Origin: Microlunatus endophyticus
Lineage (GTDB): Bacteria; Actinomycetota; Actinomycetes; Propionibacteriales; Propionibacteriaceae
DNA: 64,000 bases
Assembly (NCBI RefSeq): GCF_014646195.1
Contig: NZ_BMMZ01000002.1
Location: forward strand, 620,001-684,000
Direction of reading: 5' to 3'
The notes beneath the pieces are model-generated. The model was given only the letters and a program-made list of their open reading frames with translations. It was not told the DNA's origin and did not search any database. The translations under genes and the position numbers were made by a program. Every line of letters begins with the position of its first letter. Position 1 is the first letter of the stretch. Positions 1-7,323 of the stretch are shown here, in pieces.

Positions 1-137
1 GCATGCTCACGGTCGATGTCGTCGACCGCGCCGCCCGAACCGGCCGCAGTCCGCGAACCGGCAAGCCGTTGGAGATCCCGGCCAGCAGGACCGTACGGGT
101 CCGGCCGGGATCGCGGCTGAAGTCAGCGGCCCGCTGA
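1..137 (+). CDS. HU-family DNA-binding protein, C-terminal fragment
   Basis: Only the 3' end is present; the frame is open from the window edge to a TGA at 135-137. The visible residues include RAARTGRSPRTGKPLEIPAS followed by RTVRVRPGSRLK. This is the arm and last strand of HU proteins, whose usual form is GRNPxTGExxxIPAS followed by VxFKPGxxLK. HU is a dimeric nucleoid protein that bends DNA through this beta arm. The N-terminal dimerisation part lies outside the window. The gene ends 51 bp upstream of the first Zur-like gene, and a palindromic operator lies between them, so the two are probably transcribed separately. Confidence 0.8.
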   Translation, partial: MLTVDVVDRAARTGRSPRTGKPLEIPASRTVRVRPGSRLKSAAR

Positions 138-156
138 CCACAGACCTGGACCCATC

Positions 157-179
157 GTAGCGATAATGATTCCCGCTAC
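157..179. promoter_or_regulatory. Zur-type operator upstream of zur1
   Basis: A 23-bp imperfect palindrome begins GTAGCGATAA, has TGA at its centre and ends TTCCCGCTAC. The outer GTAGCG/CGCTAC arms are perfect and the core AATGATT resembles known Fur/Zur boxes. It ends 9 bp before the ATG of the Fur-family gene at 189, which suggests autoregulation. Its half-sites (TAGCGATAA and TAGCGGGAA) resemble those at the other zinc-locus operators. Confidence 0.6.
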
Positions 180-188
180 AATGGGGCA

Positions 189-632
189 ATGCCCATCGAC
201 GACGGTACAGGACTTCCTGGCCGAGCGAGAAAGCACAGAGCCACCACCCAGGGCCGGACCATCCGCTCCATCCTCGAGCGCCAGGACCGTTTCCTCAGCG
301 CCCAGGACCTCTACGCCCGCTTGCGCACCGAAGGCCACCGGATCGGACTGTCGACCGTGTACCGACATCTGCAGTCCTGGGCCGAGGACGGCACCCTGGA
401 CACGATCCATCGATCCGACGGTGAAGCGACCTACCGGTTCTGCGGCGATCCCGGCACCCGCGGCCACCATCATCATCTCGTGTGCCGCCGTTGCGGCCAG
501 GCAGCAGAGGTCGAGGGCCGCGCAGTGGAGCGATGGGCGGACCAGACCGCACAGCAACTGGGCTACACCGATGTCGACCACACCGTGGAGATCTTCGGCA
601 TCTGTGCCACCTGCACCGCCGAGACGGCCTGA
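189..632 (+). CDS. zur: Fur-family regulator, Zur-like (paralogue 1)
   Basis: A 147-aa Fur-family repressor. The N-terminal winged helix (about 22-85) contains LSTVYRHLQ, the recognition helix of the family. The C-terminal dimerisation part has a His cluster at 93-96 (HHHH) and two CxxC pairs (C99/C102 and C139/C142) that form the structural zinc site. Zur proteins bind Zn(II) and repress zinc-uptake genes. The neighbours (ZnuABC-type importer, COG0523 GTPase, zinc-free ribosomal protein) favour Zur over Fur or PerR. The start is placed 9 bp after a palindromic operator; the region is short of a good Shine-Dalgarno, so the message may be nearly leaderless. A second Zur-like paralogue lies at 5471-5890, and which one is the dominant sensor cannot be read from sequence. 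Confidence 0.85.
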   Translation: MPIDDGTGLPGRARKHRATTQGRTIRSILERQDRFLSAQDLYARLRTEGHRIGLSTVYRHLQSWAEDGTLDTIHRSDGEATYRFCGDPGTRGHHHHLVCRRCGQAAEVEGRAVERWADQTAQQLGYTDVDHTVEIFGICATCTAETA

Positions 633-651
633 CCGATCTTTGCACGAGGCC

Positions 652-1515
652 TCAGTCCCGGAGACCGTCGGTGAGACGGAGCCGTCCGGATTCCGCTGGG
701 GCCGGTCCAGAGCTCGTGGTCGGCCGTGACCGTCGCCTTGCCCAGGTCCAGCCACGACCCACGCCATAGGCAACGCCCGACAACGTGCCGACCAGGAAAC
801 CGACCGGCAGGTTCCAGTGGTATGCGGCCGCGATCGAGATCCACAACGTGAGCAGCGAGATGCCCACGGACAACCCGATGCCTGCGAGCGGCCGGGCGAC
901 GATCGACCGCGCCGCGGCCGGCGGCCCGATCATCAGGCTGAAGATCAACAACGCACCGACAACCGGCAGGGTCATCGTCGTCGCGAGTGCGACAACGACC
1001 AGGAAGGCCAGATCGACCCGTCCGACCGAGAGACCACGGGCGGCGGCTACATCCGGCACCGTGGAGGCAAGCAGCAGCGGTCGGAACAGTACGCCGATCG
1101 CGATCAGGCTGACCGCGGCCAGGATCATGGTCGGCGGCAGCTGGCTGTTGTTGACCCCGAGAACCTCGCCGAACAGCAGCGCGAAGAGCTCCGATCCGTA
1201 TTCGGTGTTCCAGCTGACGAACAAGGATCCGAGCCCCAGCAACAGAACCAGGACCAGCGCGGCGACCACGTCGTGGCGACCTCGGCGGCTGAGCGAGCCG
1301 ATCCCCAGCGCCGACGCGACGGCGAACACCCCCAGGCCGAGCAGCGGGTTGACGCCGATCAGGTCGGCGCCGGCGGCGCCGGCGAAGGCGCCCTGGGGGA
1401 TTGCGTGGGCGGCGAATGCGCTGCCGCGCAGGACGACGAAGAAGCCCACCACCCCGGCAACGATCGCAACCATGCTGGCTGCCAGCCAGGTGTCGATCAT
1501 GAACCCGCTGAACAT
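652..1515 (-). CDS. znuB: Zinc/manganese ABC transporter permease (ZnuB-like 2)
   Basis: A 287-aa polytopic membrane protein of the ABC-3 (ZnuB/TroC) permease family. Many hydrophobic helices are visible, with the family pattern GSAFAAHAIPQGAFAGAAGA near residues 31-50 and a central TVPDVAAARGLSVGRVD loop that contacts the ATPase. The start codon overlaps the stop of the preceding permease gene by one base (TGATG), so the two are translationally coupled. Having two non-identical permease genes suggests a heterodimeric channel, as in TroCD-type systems, rather than a ZnuB homodimer. It is the last gene of the znuA-znuC-znuB-znuB operon and converges on zur1 with 19 bp between the stops. The substrate is inferred as Zn(II) from context; Mn(II) is possible. 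Confidence 0.85.
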   Translation of the reverse strand: MFSGFMIDTWLAASMVAIVAGVVGFFVVLRGSAFAAHAIPQGAFAGAAGADLIGVNPLLGLGVFAVASALGIGSLSRRGRHDVVAALVLVLLLGLGSLFVSWNTEYGSELFALLFGEVLGVNNSQLPPTMILAAVSLIAIGVLFRPLLLASTVPDVAAARGLSVGRVDLAFLVVVALATTMTLPVVGALLIFSLMIGPPAAARSIVARPLAGIGLSVGISLLTLWISIAAAYHWNLPVGFLVGTLSGVAYGVGRGWTWARRRSRPTTSSGPAPAESGRLRLTDGLRD

Positions 1516-2435
1516 CAGCTCCTCACCGCCTCGGGAAGATCACTGCCGACACTGGCGCTCGTCCGGTTCCGCTCGCGCATCCCGCGGCGGATTCCCGATC
1601 CGACCTCCGTCGCGAGGAACGCGACGAACACCAGCGCGACCACAAGGAAGCTGACCGGCCAGCCGTGGTGTGCCGGCGGCCAGTCGTAACTGTCGTAGGA
1701 CAGCAGCACCCCGAGCCATACGGCGGCCAGGCCGAGACCGCTGGCCAGCAGCATCGCGACGCCCGGTCGCCGGGTCAGCCGGACGGCGGTCGCGGCCGGA
1801 CCGATCAGCAGCGCGGTGGACAGGATCGAACCGATGGCAATCGCTGACAGCCCGACCGCGATCGCCAGAGCCGCCAGGAAGCCCAATCCGACCAGGCGGA
1901 CGGGTACTCCCCGGGCTGCTGCGATATCGGGGTCCAGCCCGGTCAACAACAGCGGCCGGTAGAGCAGCGCCATCAGGATCAGACTGATCACCGCGAAGAT
2001 CACCACCGGTCGCAGCGTCGACGGACTGATCGTGAAGATCGACCCGAACAGCACGGTCATCACCGCCCCGCTGGTGTTGTCGATCGTCGTGTCCAGATAC
2101 AGGAACAGCGCCGAGATCCCCAGGCTGACGCCCAGCACGATCCCGGTCGCCAGGTCACGTCCGCGAGCTCGCCGAATCCCGATCAACTCCATCGCACCGG
2201 CACCGGTCAGGGTGAAGAGCAGGAAGCCGAACAGCGGTGACACGTTCACCAGGAAGGCACCCGATCCGCCCGTTGTACCGATATCGGCCAGGGAGTGCCC
2301 GGCGAACGACTGGCCGCGCAGGACGGTGAATACCCCGACGATCGCGGAGACCACGGCGACCACGCCGCCCACCATCAGTGCGGTCTGGACCTCGTCACTG
2401 GCGAAGAAGCCGGGTTGGAAGATGTGCTCCAGCAT
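1515..2435 (-). CDS. znuB: Zinc/manganese ABC transporter permease (ZnuB-like 1)
   Basis: A 306-aa ABC-3 family permease with about eight hydrophobic segments. Family motifs include GQSFAGHSLADIG near residues 41-53 and LDPDIAAARGVPVRLVG, the cytoplasmic loop equivalent to that in the sister permease. It starts 10 bp after the stop of the ATPase gene and overlaps the next permease by one base, so it is part of one operon. The C-terminus is basic and charged (RRGMRERNRTS), beyond the last membrane segment. Sequence differs clearly from the second permease, so this is an old paralogous pair and not a recent duplication. Confidence 0.87.
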   Translation of the reverse strand: MLEHIFQPGFFASDEVQTALMVGGVVAVVSAIVGVFTVLRGQSFAGHSLADIGTTGGSGAFLVNVSPLFGFLLFTLTGAGAMELIGIRRARGRDLATGIVLGVSLGISALFLYLDTTIDNTSGAVMTVLFGSIFTISPSTLRPVVIFAVISLILMALLYRPLLLTGLDPDIAAARGVPVRLVGLGFLAALAIAVGLSAIAIGSILSTALLIGPAATAVRLTRRPGVAMLLASGLGLAAVWLGVLLSYDSYDWPPAHHGWPVSFLVVALVFVAFLATEVGSGIRRGMRERNRTSASVGSDLPEAVRS

Positions 2436-2445
2436 CGAGGCTCCG

Positions 2446-3315
2446 TCATCCCACCACGTCGACGTCGCTGTTGATTTCGCGACCGATGTCGCCGACGGAA
2501 TCGCCGGCGGTCTCGCTGTCGCCGACGACCACCAGCACCCGGCCGTGGACGTGGATCACATCCACCCGGTGTCCGTAGAGGCGGCTCAGCACCGGGGTGG
2601 TGATCACTTCCTCGGTCGTGCCGGATGCTGCGCGCCCTCCGGCGAGATAGACGATCCGATCCATCACCGGTAGCAGCGGATTCATCTCGTGCGCCGAGAG
2701 CAGGATCGCAATCTGCTGTTCGCGGGCGATCCGGGCCAGCAGTCCGACGACCTCGTGGGCACTGCCCAGGTCGAGGTTGGCCAGCGGTTCGTCCAGCAGC
2801 AGCAGATCCGGCCTGCTGACCAGCGCATGAGCGATCAGGATCCGTTGCTGTTCGCCACCGGAGAGCTCACCCACCCGGGCATTGGCGAAGCGCGATGCAT
2901 CGACCGCAGCCAACATCTCGTCGACGAGCAGCCGCCGCCGCCGTGACGGCAGCCCGATCCCGAAGCGATGTCCGTCCATTCCCAGACCCACGACATCGCG
3001 AGCACGCAGCGGGACATCGGGCTCGAGGAGCACCTTCTGGGGGACGTAACCGATTCCGCTGCGACCGCGACCGGTGCGCGTCAGCCGTACGCTTCCCCTC
3101 GTCGGACGTTGCAGGCCGAGGATGACGCGCAACAGCGTGGTCTTGCCGGCGCCGTTGGATCCGATCAGGCCGGTGAACTCACCCGGCCTGACCTCGAATC
3201 CCACCTGATCGAGGATCGTCCGTCCGCCGAGTCGTACGTCGACGCCGCTGACACTCAGGAGAGCCTCCGACCCGCAGGCTCTCCTCGCGACGTCGTCGAC
3301 CACGCTCTGCGTCAC
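2446..3315 (-). CDS. znuC: Zinc ABC transporter ATP-binding protein (ZnuC-like)
   Basis: A 289-aa ATPase that powers the two permeases. It has Walker A GSNGAGKTT, a Q-loop in GYVPQK, the ABC signature LSGGEQQR, Walker B LLLLDEP and the H-loop LLSAHEM. The start is set at a GTG whose bases overlap the TGA stop of the substrate-binding gene (GTGA overlap); the frame stays open upstream, but that part lies inside the previous gene. The domain begins around residue 19 with LLSVSGVDVRLGG. The C-terminal tail (about residues 225-289) carries HRVDVIHVHG and acidic stretches, as in many zinc and manganese ABC ATPases. Expression should follow znuA and its upstream Zur-like operator. Confidence 0.9.
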   Translation of the reverse strand: MTQSVVDDVARRACGSEALLSVSGVDVRLGGRTILDQVGFEVRPGEFTGLIGSNGAGKTTLLRVILGLQRPTRGSVRLTRTGRGRSGIGYVPQKVLLEPDVPLRARDVVGLGMDGHRFGIGLPSRRRRLLVDEMLAAVDASRFANARVGELSGGEQQRILIAHALVSRPDLLLLDEPLANLDLGSAHEVVGLLARIAREQQIAILLSAHEMNPLLPVMDRIVYLAGGRAASGTTEEVITTPVLSRLYGHRVDVIHVHGRVLVVVGDSETAGDSVGDIGREINSDVDVVG

Positions 3316-4355
3316 AGCTTCTCGGTCGAAGTGCCGTTGGCGATCGCCTTCTTGATCGCTGTCAACTCGGCCAGCATCCACGACTGGTAGGTGTAGCCGT
3401 CCGTGGGCATCGTCTCGTACACCCCGACCACCGGAACGCCGGCCGAATGCGCTTGACCGAGGAACTTCGTGGTGATGTCGTCGGTCACCTGCTGGTTGTA
3501 CAGGAACACCTTGACCGACTTGTTCTTGAAGAGCGAGTCCTGGGTGGCGATGTCCTGGGGTGCAGGATCGGTGTCGTTCATGATCGCCGCCTGCATGCTC
3601 CACGGTGTCTTGTTGTCCAGGCCGGACGCATCGATCAAATAGTCCGCAACCGGCTCTGTGACCGCAACCCCGGTCCCGCCGTACTGTTTCTTGAATGTCT
3701 CCATGGCATCAGTCCAGGTCTTCATCGAAGCCAGGAACTTCGTCTGCTGGTCGTGGAAGTACGACGCATGGGCCGGCTGCAGTGCCGACAGGTCACCCAC
3801 CAGCTCCTTCGCGACGGCGGGCATCGTCTTCGGGTCGTACCACAGGTGCGGGTTCGGGGTGTTGTCCGGCAGACCACGCAACTTCTGCACGTCGATCACC
3901 TTCCGGTCCGCGTTCGGCGAGGCCTTCTCGATCTTGTTCATGAAGTCGTCGTAGCCGATTCCGTTCTGCACGACCAACGAGGCGGCCTGCACGGTCTTGG
4001 CGACATTCGCCGAGGCTTCGAAGGTGTGCGGATCGGTGTTCGGATTGCTCATGATCGACGTCACTTCGACATACTGGCCGCCGATCTGGCTGATCACATT
4101 TGCATACTCGTTCTCAGCACCGACGGCGATGATCTTGTCAGCCGTGCCGGTCGGCGTGCTGGACACGGGTGCATTGGGAGCAGCGGCGCTGCTTGCCGGA
4201 GCGGAGGGCGGATCCGACGACGGTGCGGAGGAGGCCCCCGAAGTCGTCGTGGTGTTCGAGTTGCTACAGGCAGCCAATAGGGCAGCCCCGGCGATCAGCG
4301 CCACGATCCCGGCGCCGCGCGTCCGCCCGTTGTGTGCAGTCATCAATGCATCCAT
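3312..4355 (-). CDS. znuA: Zinc ABC transporter substrate-binding lipoprotein (ZnuA-like)
   Basis: A 347-aa cluster A-1 solute-binding protein anchored as a lipoprotein. The signal peptide ends in the lipobox LLAAC, followed by a Ser/Thr/Pro/Ala linker. Metal-site elements are visible: NTDPHTFE (first His), NPHLWYDPK (second His) and acidic residues near the C-terminus. The long His-rich loop of some ZnuA proteins is absent. The chosen ATG has a weak GGA 5 nt upstream; other in-frame ATGs lie at 4343 and 4388. It is the first gene of the importer operon. A palindrome at 4399-4416, about 45 bp upstream, is the likely Zur operator. Mn(II) rather than Zn(II) cannot be excluded from sequence alone. 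Confidence 0.87.
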   Translation of the reverse strand: MDALMTAHNGRTRGAGIVALIAGAALLAACSNSNTTTTSGASSAPSSDPPSAPASSAAAPNAPVSSTPTGTADKIIAVGAENEYANVISQIGGQYVEVTSIMSNPNTDPHTFEASANVAKTVQAASLVVQNGIGYDDFMNKIEKASPNADRKVIDVQKLRGLPDNTPNPHLWYDPKTMPAVAKELVGDLSALQPAHASYFHDQQTKFLASMKTWTDAMETFKKQYGGTGVAVTEPVADYLIDASGLDNKTPWSMQAAIMNDTDPAPQDIATQDSLFKNKSVKVFLYNQQVTDDITTKFLGQAHSAGVPVVGVYETMPTDGYTYQSWMLAELTAIKKAIANGTSTEKL

Positions 4356-4398
4356 TCCACGTTCGTGTTGACACTGTCTTGTTGACACTGACTTTCAC

Positions 4399-4416
4399 TA
4401 TCGAGAAGTAACGATA
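4399..4416. promoter_or_regulatory. Zur-type operator upstream of znuA
   Basis: The 18-bp element TATCGAGAAGTAACGATA has perfect outer arms TATCG/CGATA. Read on the minus strand, CTTCTCGATAGT is close to TTTCTCATTAGT at the bL36 promoter and CTTCTCATTAGT after the permease gene. It sits between the stop of the COG0523 GTPase gene and the znuA start, in the expected promoter position. Confidence 0.55.
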
Positions 4417-4446
4417 TCAGGAATCGCTCCCATTAAGACACCGGTC

Positions 4447-5457
4447 TCAGCTGCAGTAACGCTGCAAGCGCTCGACGCCTTTCGGCGCTGCCGGACCTCC
4501 GCCAAGCAGCGCCTGGTCGAGTCGCCGACGGACCTCTGGTTCGTCCCAACCGAAACCGATAGCCACGATCTGGCTGAGCGACTGCCGGCTGACGGCCCGC
4601 CGCCCGGGTGCCGGTGCGACATGGATCGCCCGTCCGACACGATTGATCACGTAGCGCCGCCGGCTCAGCGACCCGTCGCCTGCGACGGTCACGACACCCT
4701 TGATCCGGTACGCACCGTCAGGAGGATTCTCGAGCAGGTCGACCAGCGCCGACGGATCGACGACACCGGCCGACTCGACTGCGACGGACCTCGCCGGCGG
4801 ATGACGGTGGACGACGCTTTCGCTGCGCGGGAGTTCATCCTGGCGGGTGACCACATCCCGTATCCGTGGTTCGAAGAGAACCAGAGGATCCAACGCCCCC
4901 TGTGTAGTTTCGATGATCGGGACGGAAGCGTTGACCGCCCGGACCGCCGAAGTGACCCGCTCGATCGCCGCGCGACGCTCTGCGGGGGCCAGCAGATCGA
5001 TCTTGTTCAGCACCACCAGCGAGTCGGCTGCGAATCGGTGCGGGCCGGTGCTGCCGAGCGTGCGCTCACAGGCGGTCAAGTCGACGACCTCGACGATCCC
5101 CGCCGGCCGGACGGCACCGACGGCCGTACTGCGCACCAACCGGGCCAGTGCCGTCGGCTCGGCGATTCCGCTGGCCTCGATGACGATGACATCCAACGCG
5201 AGCCGCGGCACGGACAGCCGCGACAGTGCCGCGTCGAGGTCGCCGCTGTCGGGCAGGCAGCACAGGCAACCTCCGGCGATCGAGGCCGGATCGTCGATCT
5301 GTCCACGGACCAGCCCGGCATCGACGTTCAGCGCTCCGAAGTCGTTGACGACGACGCCGATCCGGGCGTCGGAGTGCCGAAGCAGGTGATTGAGCAGTGT
5401 CGTCTTGCCGGCACCGAGACAGCCGGCCAAGGTGACGACCGGGACGGGAGGTCTCAC
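4447..5457 (-). CDS. COG0523 (CobW/ZNG1-like) metallochaperone GTPase
   Basis: A 336-aa G3E GTPase. Walker A is GCLGAGKTT at 12-20, the metal-binding CxCC motif is GGCLCC at 62-67, and the base-specificity motif is NKID in LVVLNKIDLL. The C-terminal CobW_C domain follows (about 240-336), with FGWDEPEVRRRLDQALL near the end. Members of this family hand metal, often zinc, to client enzymes when it is scarce, and are frequent Zur targets. It begins 13 bp after the stop of the second Zur-like gene and runs in the same direction, so both are probably transcribed from the promoter near 7140. Unlike its neighbour at 5966-7117 it keeps every nucleotide-binding motif. Confidence 0.87.
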   Translation of the reverse strand: MRPPVPVVTLAGCLGAGKTTLLNHLLRHSDARIGVVVNDFGALNVDAGLVRGQIDDPASIAGGCLCCLPDSGDLDAALSRLSVPRLALDVIVIEASGIAEPTALARLVRSTAVGAVRPAGIVEVVDLTACERTLGSTGPHRFAADSLVVLNKIDLLAPAERRAAIERVTSAVRAVNASVPIIETTQGALDPLVLFEPRIRDVVTRQDELPRSESVVHRHPPARSVAVESAGVVDPSALVDLLENPPDGAYRIKGVVTVAGDGSLSRRRYVINRVGRAIHVAPAPGRRAVSRQSLSQIVAIGFGWDEPEVRRRLDQALLGGGPAAPKGVERLQRYCS

Positions 5458-5470
5458 CGGCCGGCCGGCT

Positions 5471-5890
5471 TCAGTTGGCGGCAGCCAACTCCTGCTCCCG
5501 CAGCTTGCGCCGGCAATCCGGGCAGCGACCGAAGATCTCGATCGTGTGGCTGATCAGGGTGAAGCGCTTGCGGCGGGCGATGGACTCCACCCACTCCTCG
5601 TGTTCGGGACCGATCTCGATCGTCGTCCCGCAGTCCACGCAGACCAGGTGATGGTGGTGTTCGTCGCTGCATGAGCGGTACAGCTGCTCTGCCCCGCTCA
5701 TCTGGATCGTGTCGGCGGCACCGGATTCCGCGAGGTCGTTGAGATTGCGGTAGACCGTCGCGAGACCGACCGGATTGCCGCCCTGACGGAGCCGGGCGTG
5801 CAACTCCTGGGCGCTGACGAAGCCCCTGCAGTCGGCCAGTTCGGCCTCGATCAGGGCTCGTTGCTGTGTGTTCCTGCGGCGCGGCGCCAT
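5471..5890 (-). CDS. Fur-family regulator, Zur-like (paralogue 2)
   Basis: A 139-aa Fur-family protein. The winged helix is at about 10-72 with LATVYRNLND as recognition helix. A His cluster HHHH (78-81) and CxxC pairs C84/C87 and C123/C126 provide the regulatory and structural metal sites. The start is fixed by a strong GGAGG 7 nt upstream of the ATG. The protein resembles paralogue 1 in layout but differs at most surface positions. It lies between the two COG0523-type genes in one direction, 75 bp after the P-loop-less one, and probably belongs to their operon, which would make it zinc-regulated itself. A second sensor with a different threshold or operator preference is one reading; a different metal (Fur-like) is another. 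Confidence 0.83.
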   Translation of the reverse strand: MAPRRRNTQQRALIEAELADCRGFVSAQELHARLRQGGNPVGLATVYRNLNDLAESGAADTIQMSGAEQLYRSCSDEHHHHLVCVDCGTTIEIGPEHEEWVESIARRKRFTLISHTIEIFGRCPDCRRKLREQELAAAN

Positions 5891-5965
5891 CCTTCCACCT
5901 CCAGCAGCAGAGCCTACCCGCCGATCGTGCCGCACCGGGTCGCGTCGCAAGATCGCTGGGGACGC

Positions 5966-7117
5966 TCACCACAGCCGCGCCCGCTCCCCCAGCCATGGGT
6001 CGAGGCCGTCGTCGCCGAGCTGCCAGGCCGTCTCCCCCAGCATCAGCTCCTCATCGGTCAGCAATGCTCGCTCGAACGCGTTCCGTACCTCGCGCGGGTC
6101 ACCGTCGATGCCGGTGATCACCAGATAGGTCTCGGGTGGTCCGGTCCATCGTCCCGCCGGCCCAATGCTCAACTGGCCACCGGCACCGTCCCACGCGCAG
6201 CGCAGCCCGGGCCGGGTCGGCAGCCAGAACCGTCCTCGGCCGCGCAGTCTGCCGGCACCGAGCCGTCCGAGTTCGACCTGCAGCCGGTACGGGGAGAACG
6301 GCCGGTCCGACTGCAACTCGACCGACCAGATCCCCAGCCGATCGGGAGCACCGGTTGCCATCGCGAACGACGGATTGCCGCGCCAGAAGCCTTCCAGGTC
6401 GCCGCAACCACCGGCGATCCTGAGATCGTCGTCGATCGCTCGCGGCTCCAGCAGCTTGGTGCCGTCGGTCCGGTGCAACTCGGTCCAGCTGGCCCGGCCG
6501 CCGACCAGGTGGTCGAGGGCAGTCGCGACGCGTGGTGGCGCCGCGGTCTCGAAGACGATCCGGTCGGCGAACTCGATCTGGTGCACCAGGCACTCACCAA
6601 CAGCGCGCCGATCCAGCTCGCCATGGCTGAGCCCCCGTTCCACCAGGAGGTCATCGCCGAACAGATCGTCCTCCAGCGACTGGCTGTCGATCGCGACCAC
6701 GACCTGGGCGATCCGGAGCAGCTCCGGCTCAGCCGACGCCGCGTCAACGAGAGCCTTCACGATCTCGGCAGGTTCGACGGCCGGCGGGAGCGACAGCAGG
6801 ATCGGACGGCCGCGTTCGCCCCAGTGTCTCAACGTCGGGACGATCTCATCGGCCAGACTGCAGCAGACACAGTCGTGCCGCATCGGCACCAGCACGTCGT
6901 CGACGACTCCGGTGATGTCCGAGACGGTCCGCCGCAACAAGGCCTGCTCGATCAGTACCTGATAGCTGAGCTGGACGCCTGTCGGCAGATCGATCAGCAG
7001 GCTGCCCGTGGCTGCGACCCGGAGGGCATCGGTCAGCGCACAGATCGTGATCACCGGCGACGGGCCGTCGCGCTGTCCGGTGGCCGCGAAATCTGGCCGC
7101 AGGTCATCTGGCGACAT
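5966..7117 (-). CDS. COG0523-like protein without a P-loop
   Basis: A 383-aa relative of CobW/YciC proteins. The CxCC metal motif is intact (RHDCVCCS, C83/C85/C86), and a CobW_C-like C-terminal domain ends with VITGIDGDPREVRNAFERAL. The place where the Walker A loop should be (about residues 26-36) reads ALTDALRVAAT, with no GxxxxGK[ST], so GTP hydrolysis is unlikely. ATG 7117 is chosen over 7138 because CAGGAG sits 5 nt upstream. It is divergent from a zinc-independent bL36 gene and shares a Zur-like palindrome with it. Mycobacterial Mrf, which recruits a hibernation factor to zinc-free ribosomes, is also a COG0523-related protein beside alternative ribosomal protein genes. A similar role here is inference. 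Confidence 0.75.
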   Translation of the reverse strand: MSPDDLRPDFAATGQRDGPSPVITICALTDALRVAATGSLLIDLPTGVQLSYQVLIEQALLRRTVSDITGVVDDVLVPMRHDCVCCSLADEIVPTLRHWGERGRPILLSLPPAVEPAEIVKALVDAASAEPELLRIAQVVVAIDSQSLEDDLFGDDLLVERGLSHGELDRRAVGECLVHQIEFADRIVFETAAPPRVATALDHLVGGRASWTELHRTDGTKLLEPRAIDDDLRIAGGCGDLEGFWRGNPSFAMATGAPDRLGIWSVELQSDRPFSPYRLQVELGRLGAGRLRGRGRFWLPTRPGLRCAWDGAGGQLSIGPAGRWTGPPETYLVITGIDGDPREVRNAFERALLTDEELMLGETAWQLGDDGLDPWLGERARLW

Positions 7118-7157
7118 GAGCACTCCTGTCCCTGGCATTCGGGAATGATTATGCTAT

Positions 7158-7172
7158 TGAGAATATTTCTCA
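7158..7172. promoter_or_regulatory. Zur-type operator between divergent operons
   Basis: TGAGAATATTTCTCA is a perfect 6+3+6 inverted repeat and close to described actinobacterial Zur boxes. It lies between the COG0523-like gene (minus strand) and rpmJ (plus strand), in an unusually A/T-rich 60-bp gap, so it could control both operons. The extended right half TTTCTCATTAGTA recurs at 9521-9533. Confidence 0.7.
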
Positions 7173-7200
7173 TTAGTATCACAACTACAGGAGGTGCTCC

Positions 7201-7323
7201 ATGAAGGTCCGCAACTCACTCAGGACGCTCAAGAACAGGCCGGGCGCGCAAGTCGTCAGGCGTCGCGGTCGGATGTTCGTGATCAACAAGCGCGATCCCC
7301 GCTTGAAGGCGCGCCAGGGATGA
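7201..7323 (+). CDS. rpmJ: Ribosomal protein bL36, zinc-independent (C-) form
   Basis: A 40-aa protein beginning [20 protein letters not shown] and ending [12 protein letters not shown]. This is the alternative bL36: the zinc-ribbon Cys and His residues of the housekeeping form are absent. Such paralogues replace the zinc-containing protein in ribosomes when zinc is short, releasing or saving zinc, and are classic Zur targets. A near-perfect AGGAGG lies 6 nt before the ATG, and a Zur-like palindrome lies 29 bp upstream. The stop overlaps the next ATG (ATGA), so the flavoprotein gene downstream is translationally coupled. No other alternative ribosomal protein genes (bL28, bL33, bS14, bS18) are visible beside it. 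Confidence 0.9.
   Translation: MKVRNSLRTLKNRPGAQVVRRRGRMFVINKRDPRLKARQG

Noticed and set aside
785-2673. Several plus-strand frames across the permease and ATPase genes.
   Set aside because: Low-complexity Arg/Thr/Pro products opposite intact transporter genes.
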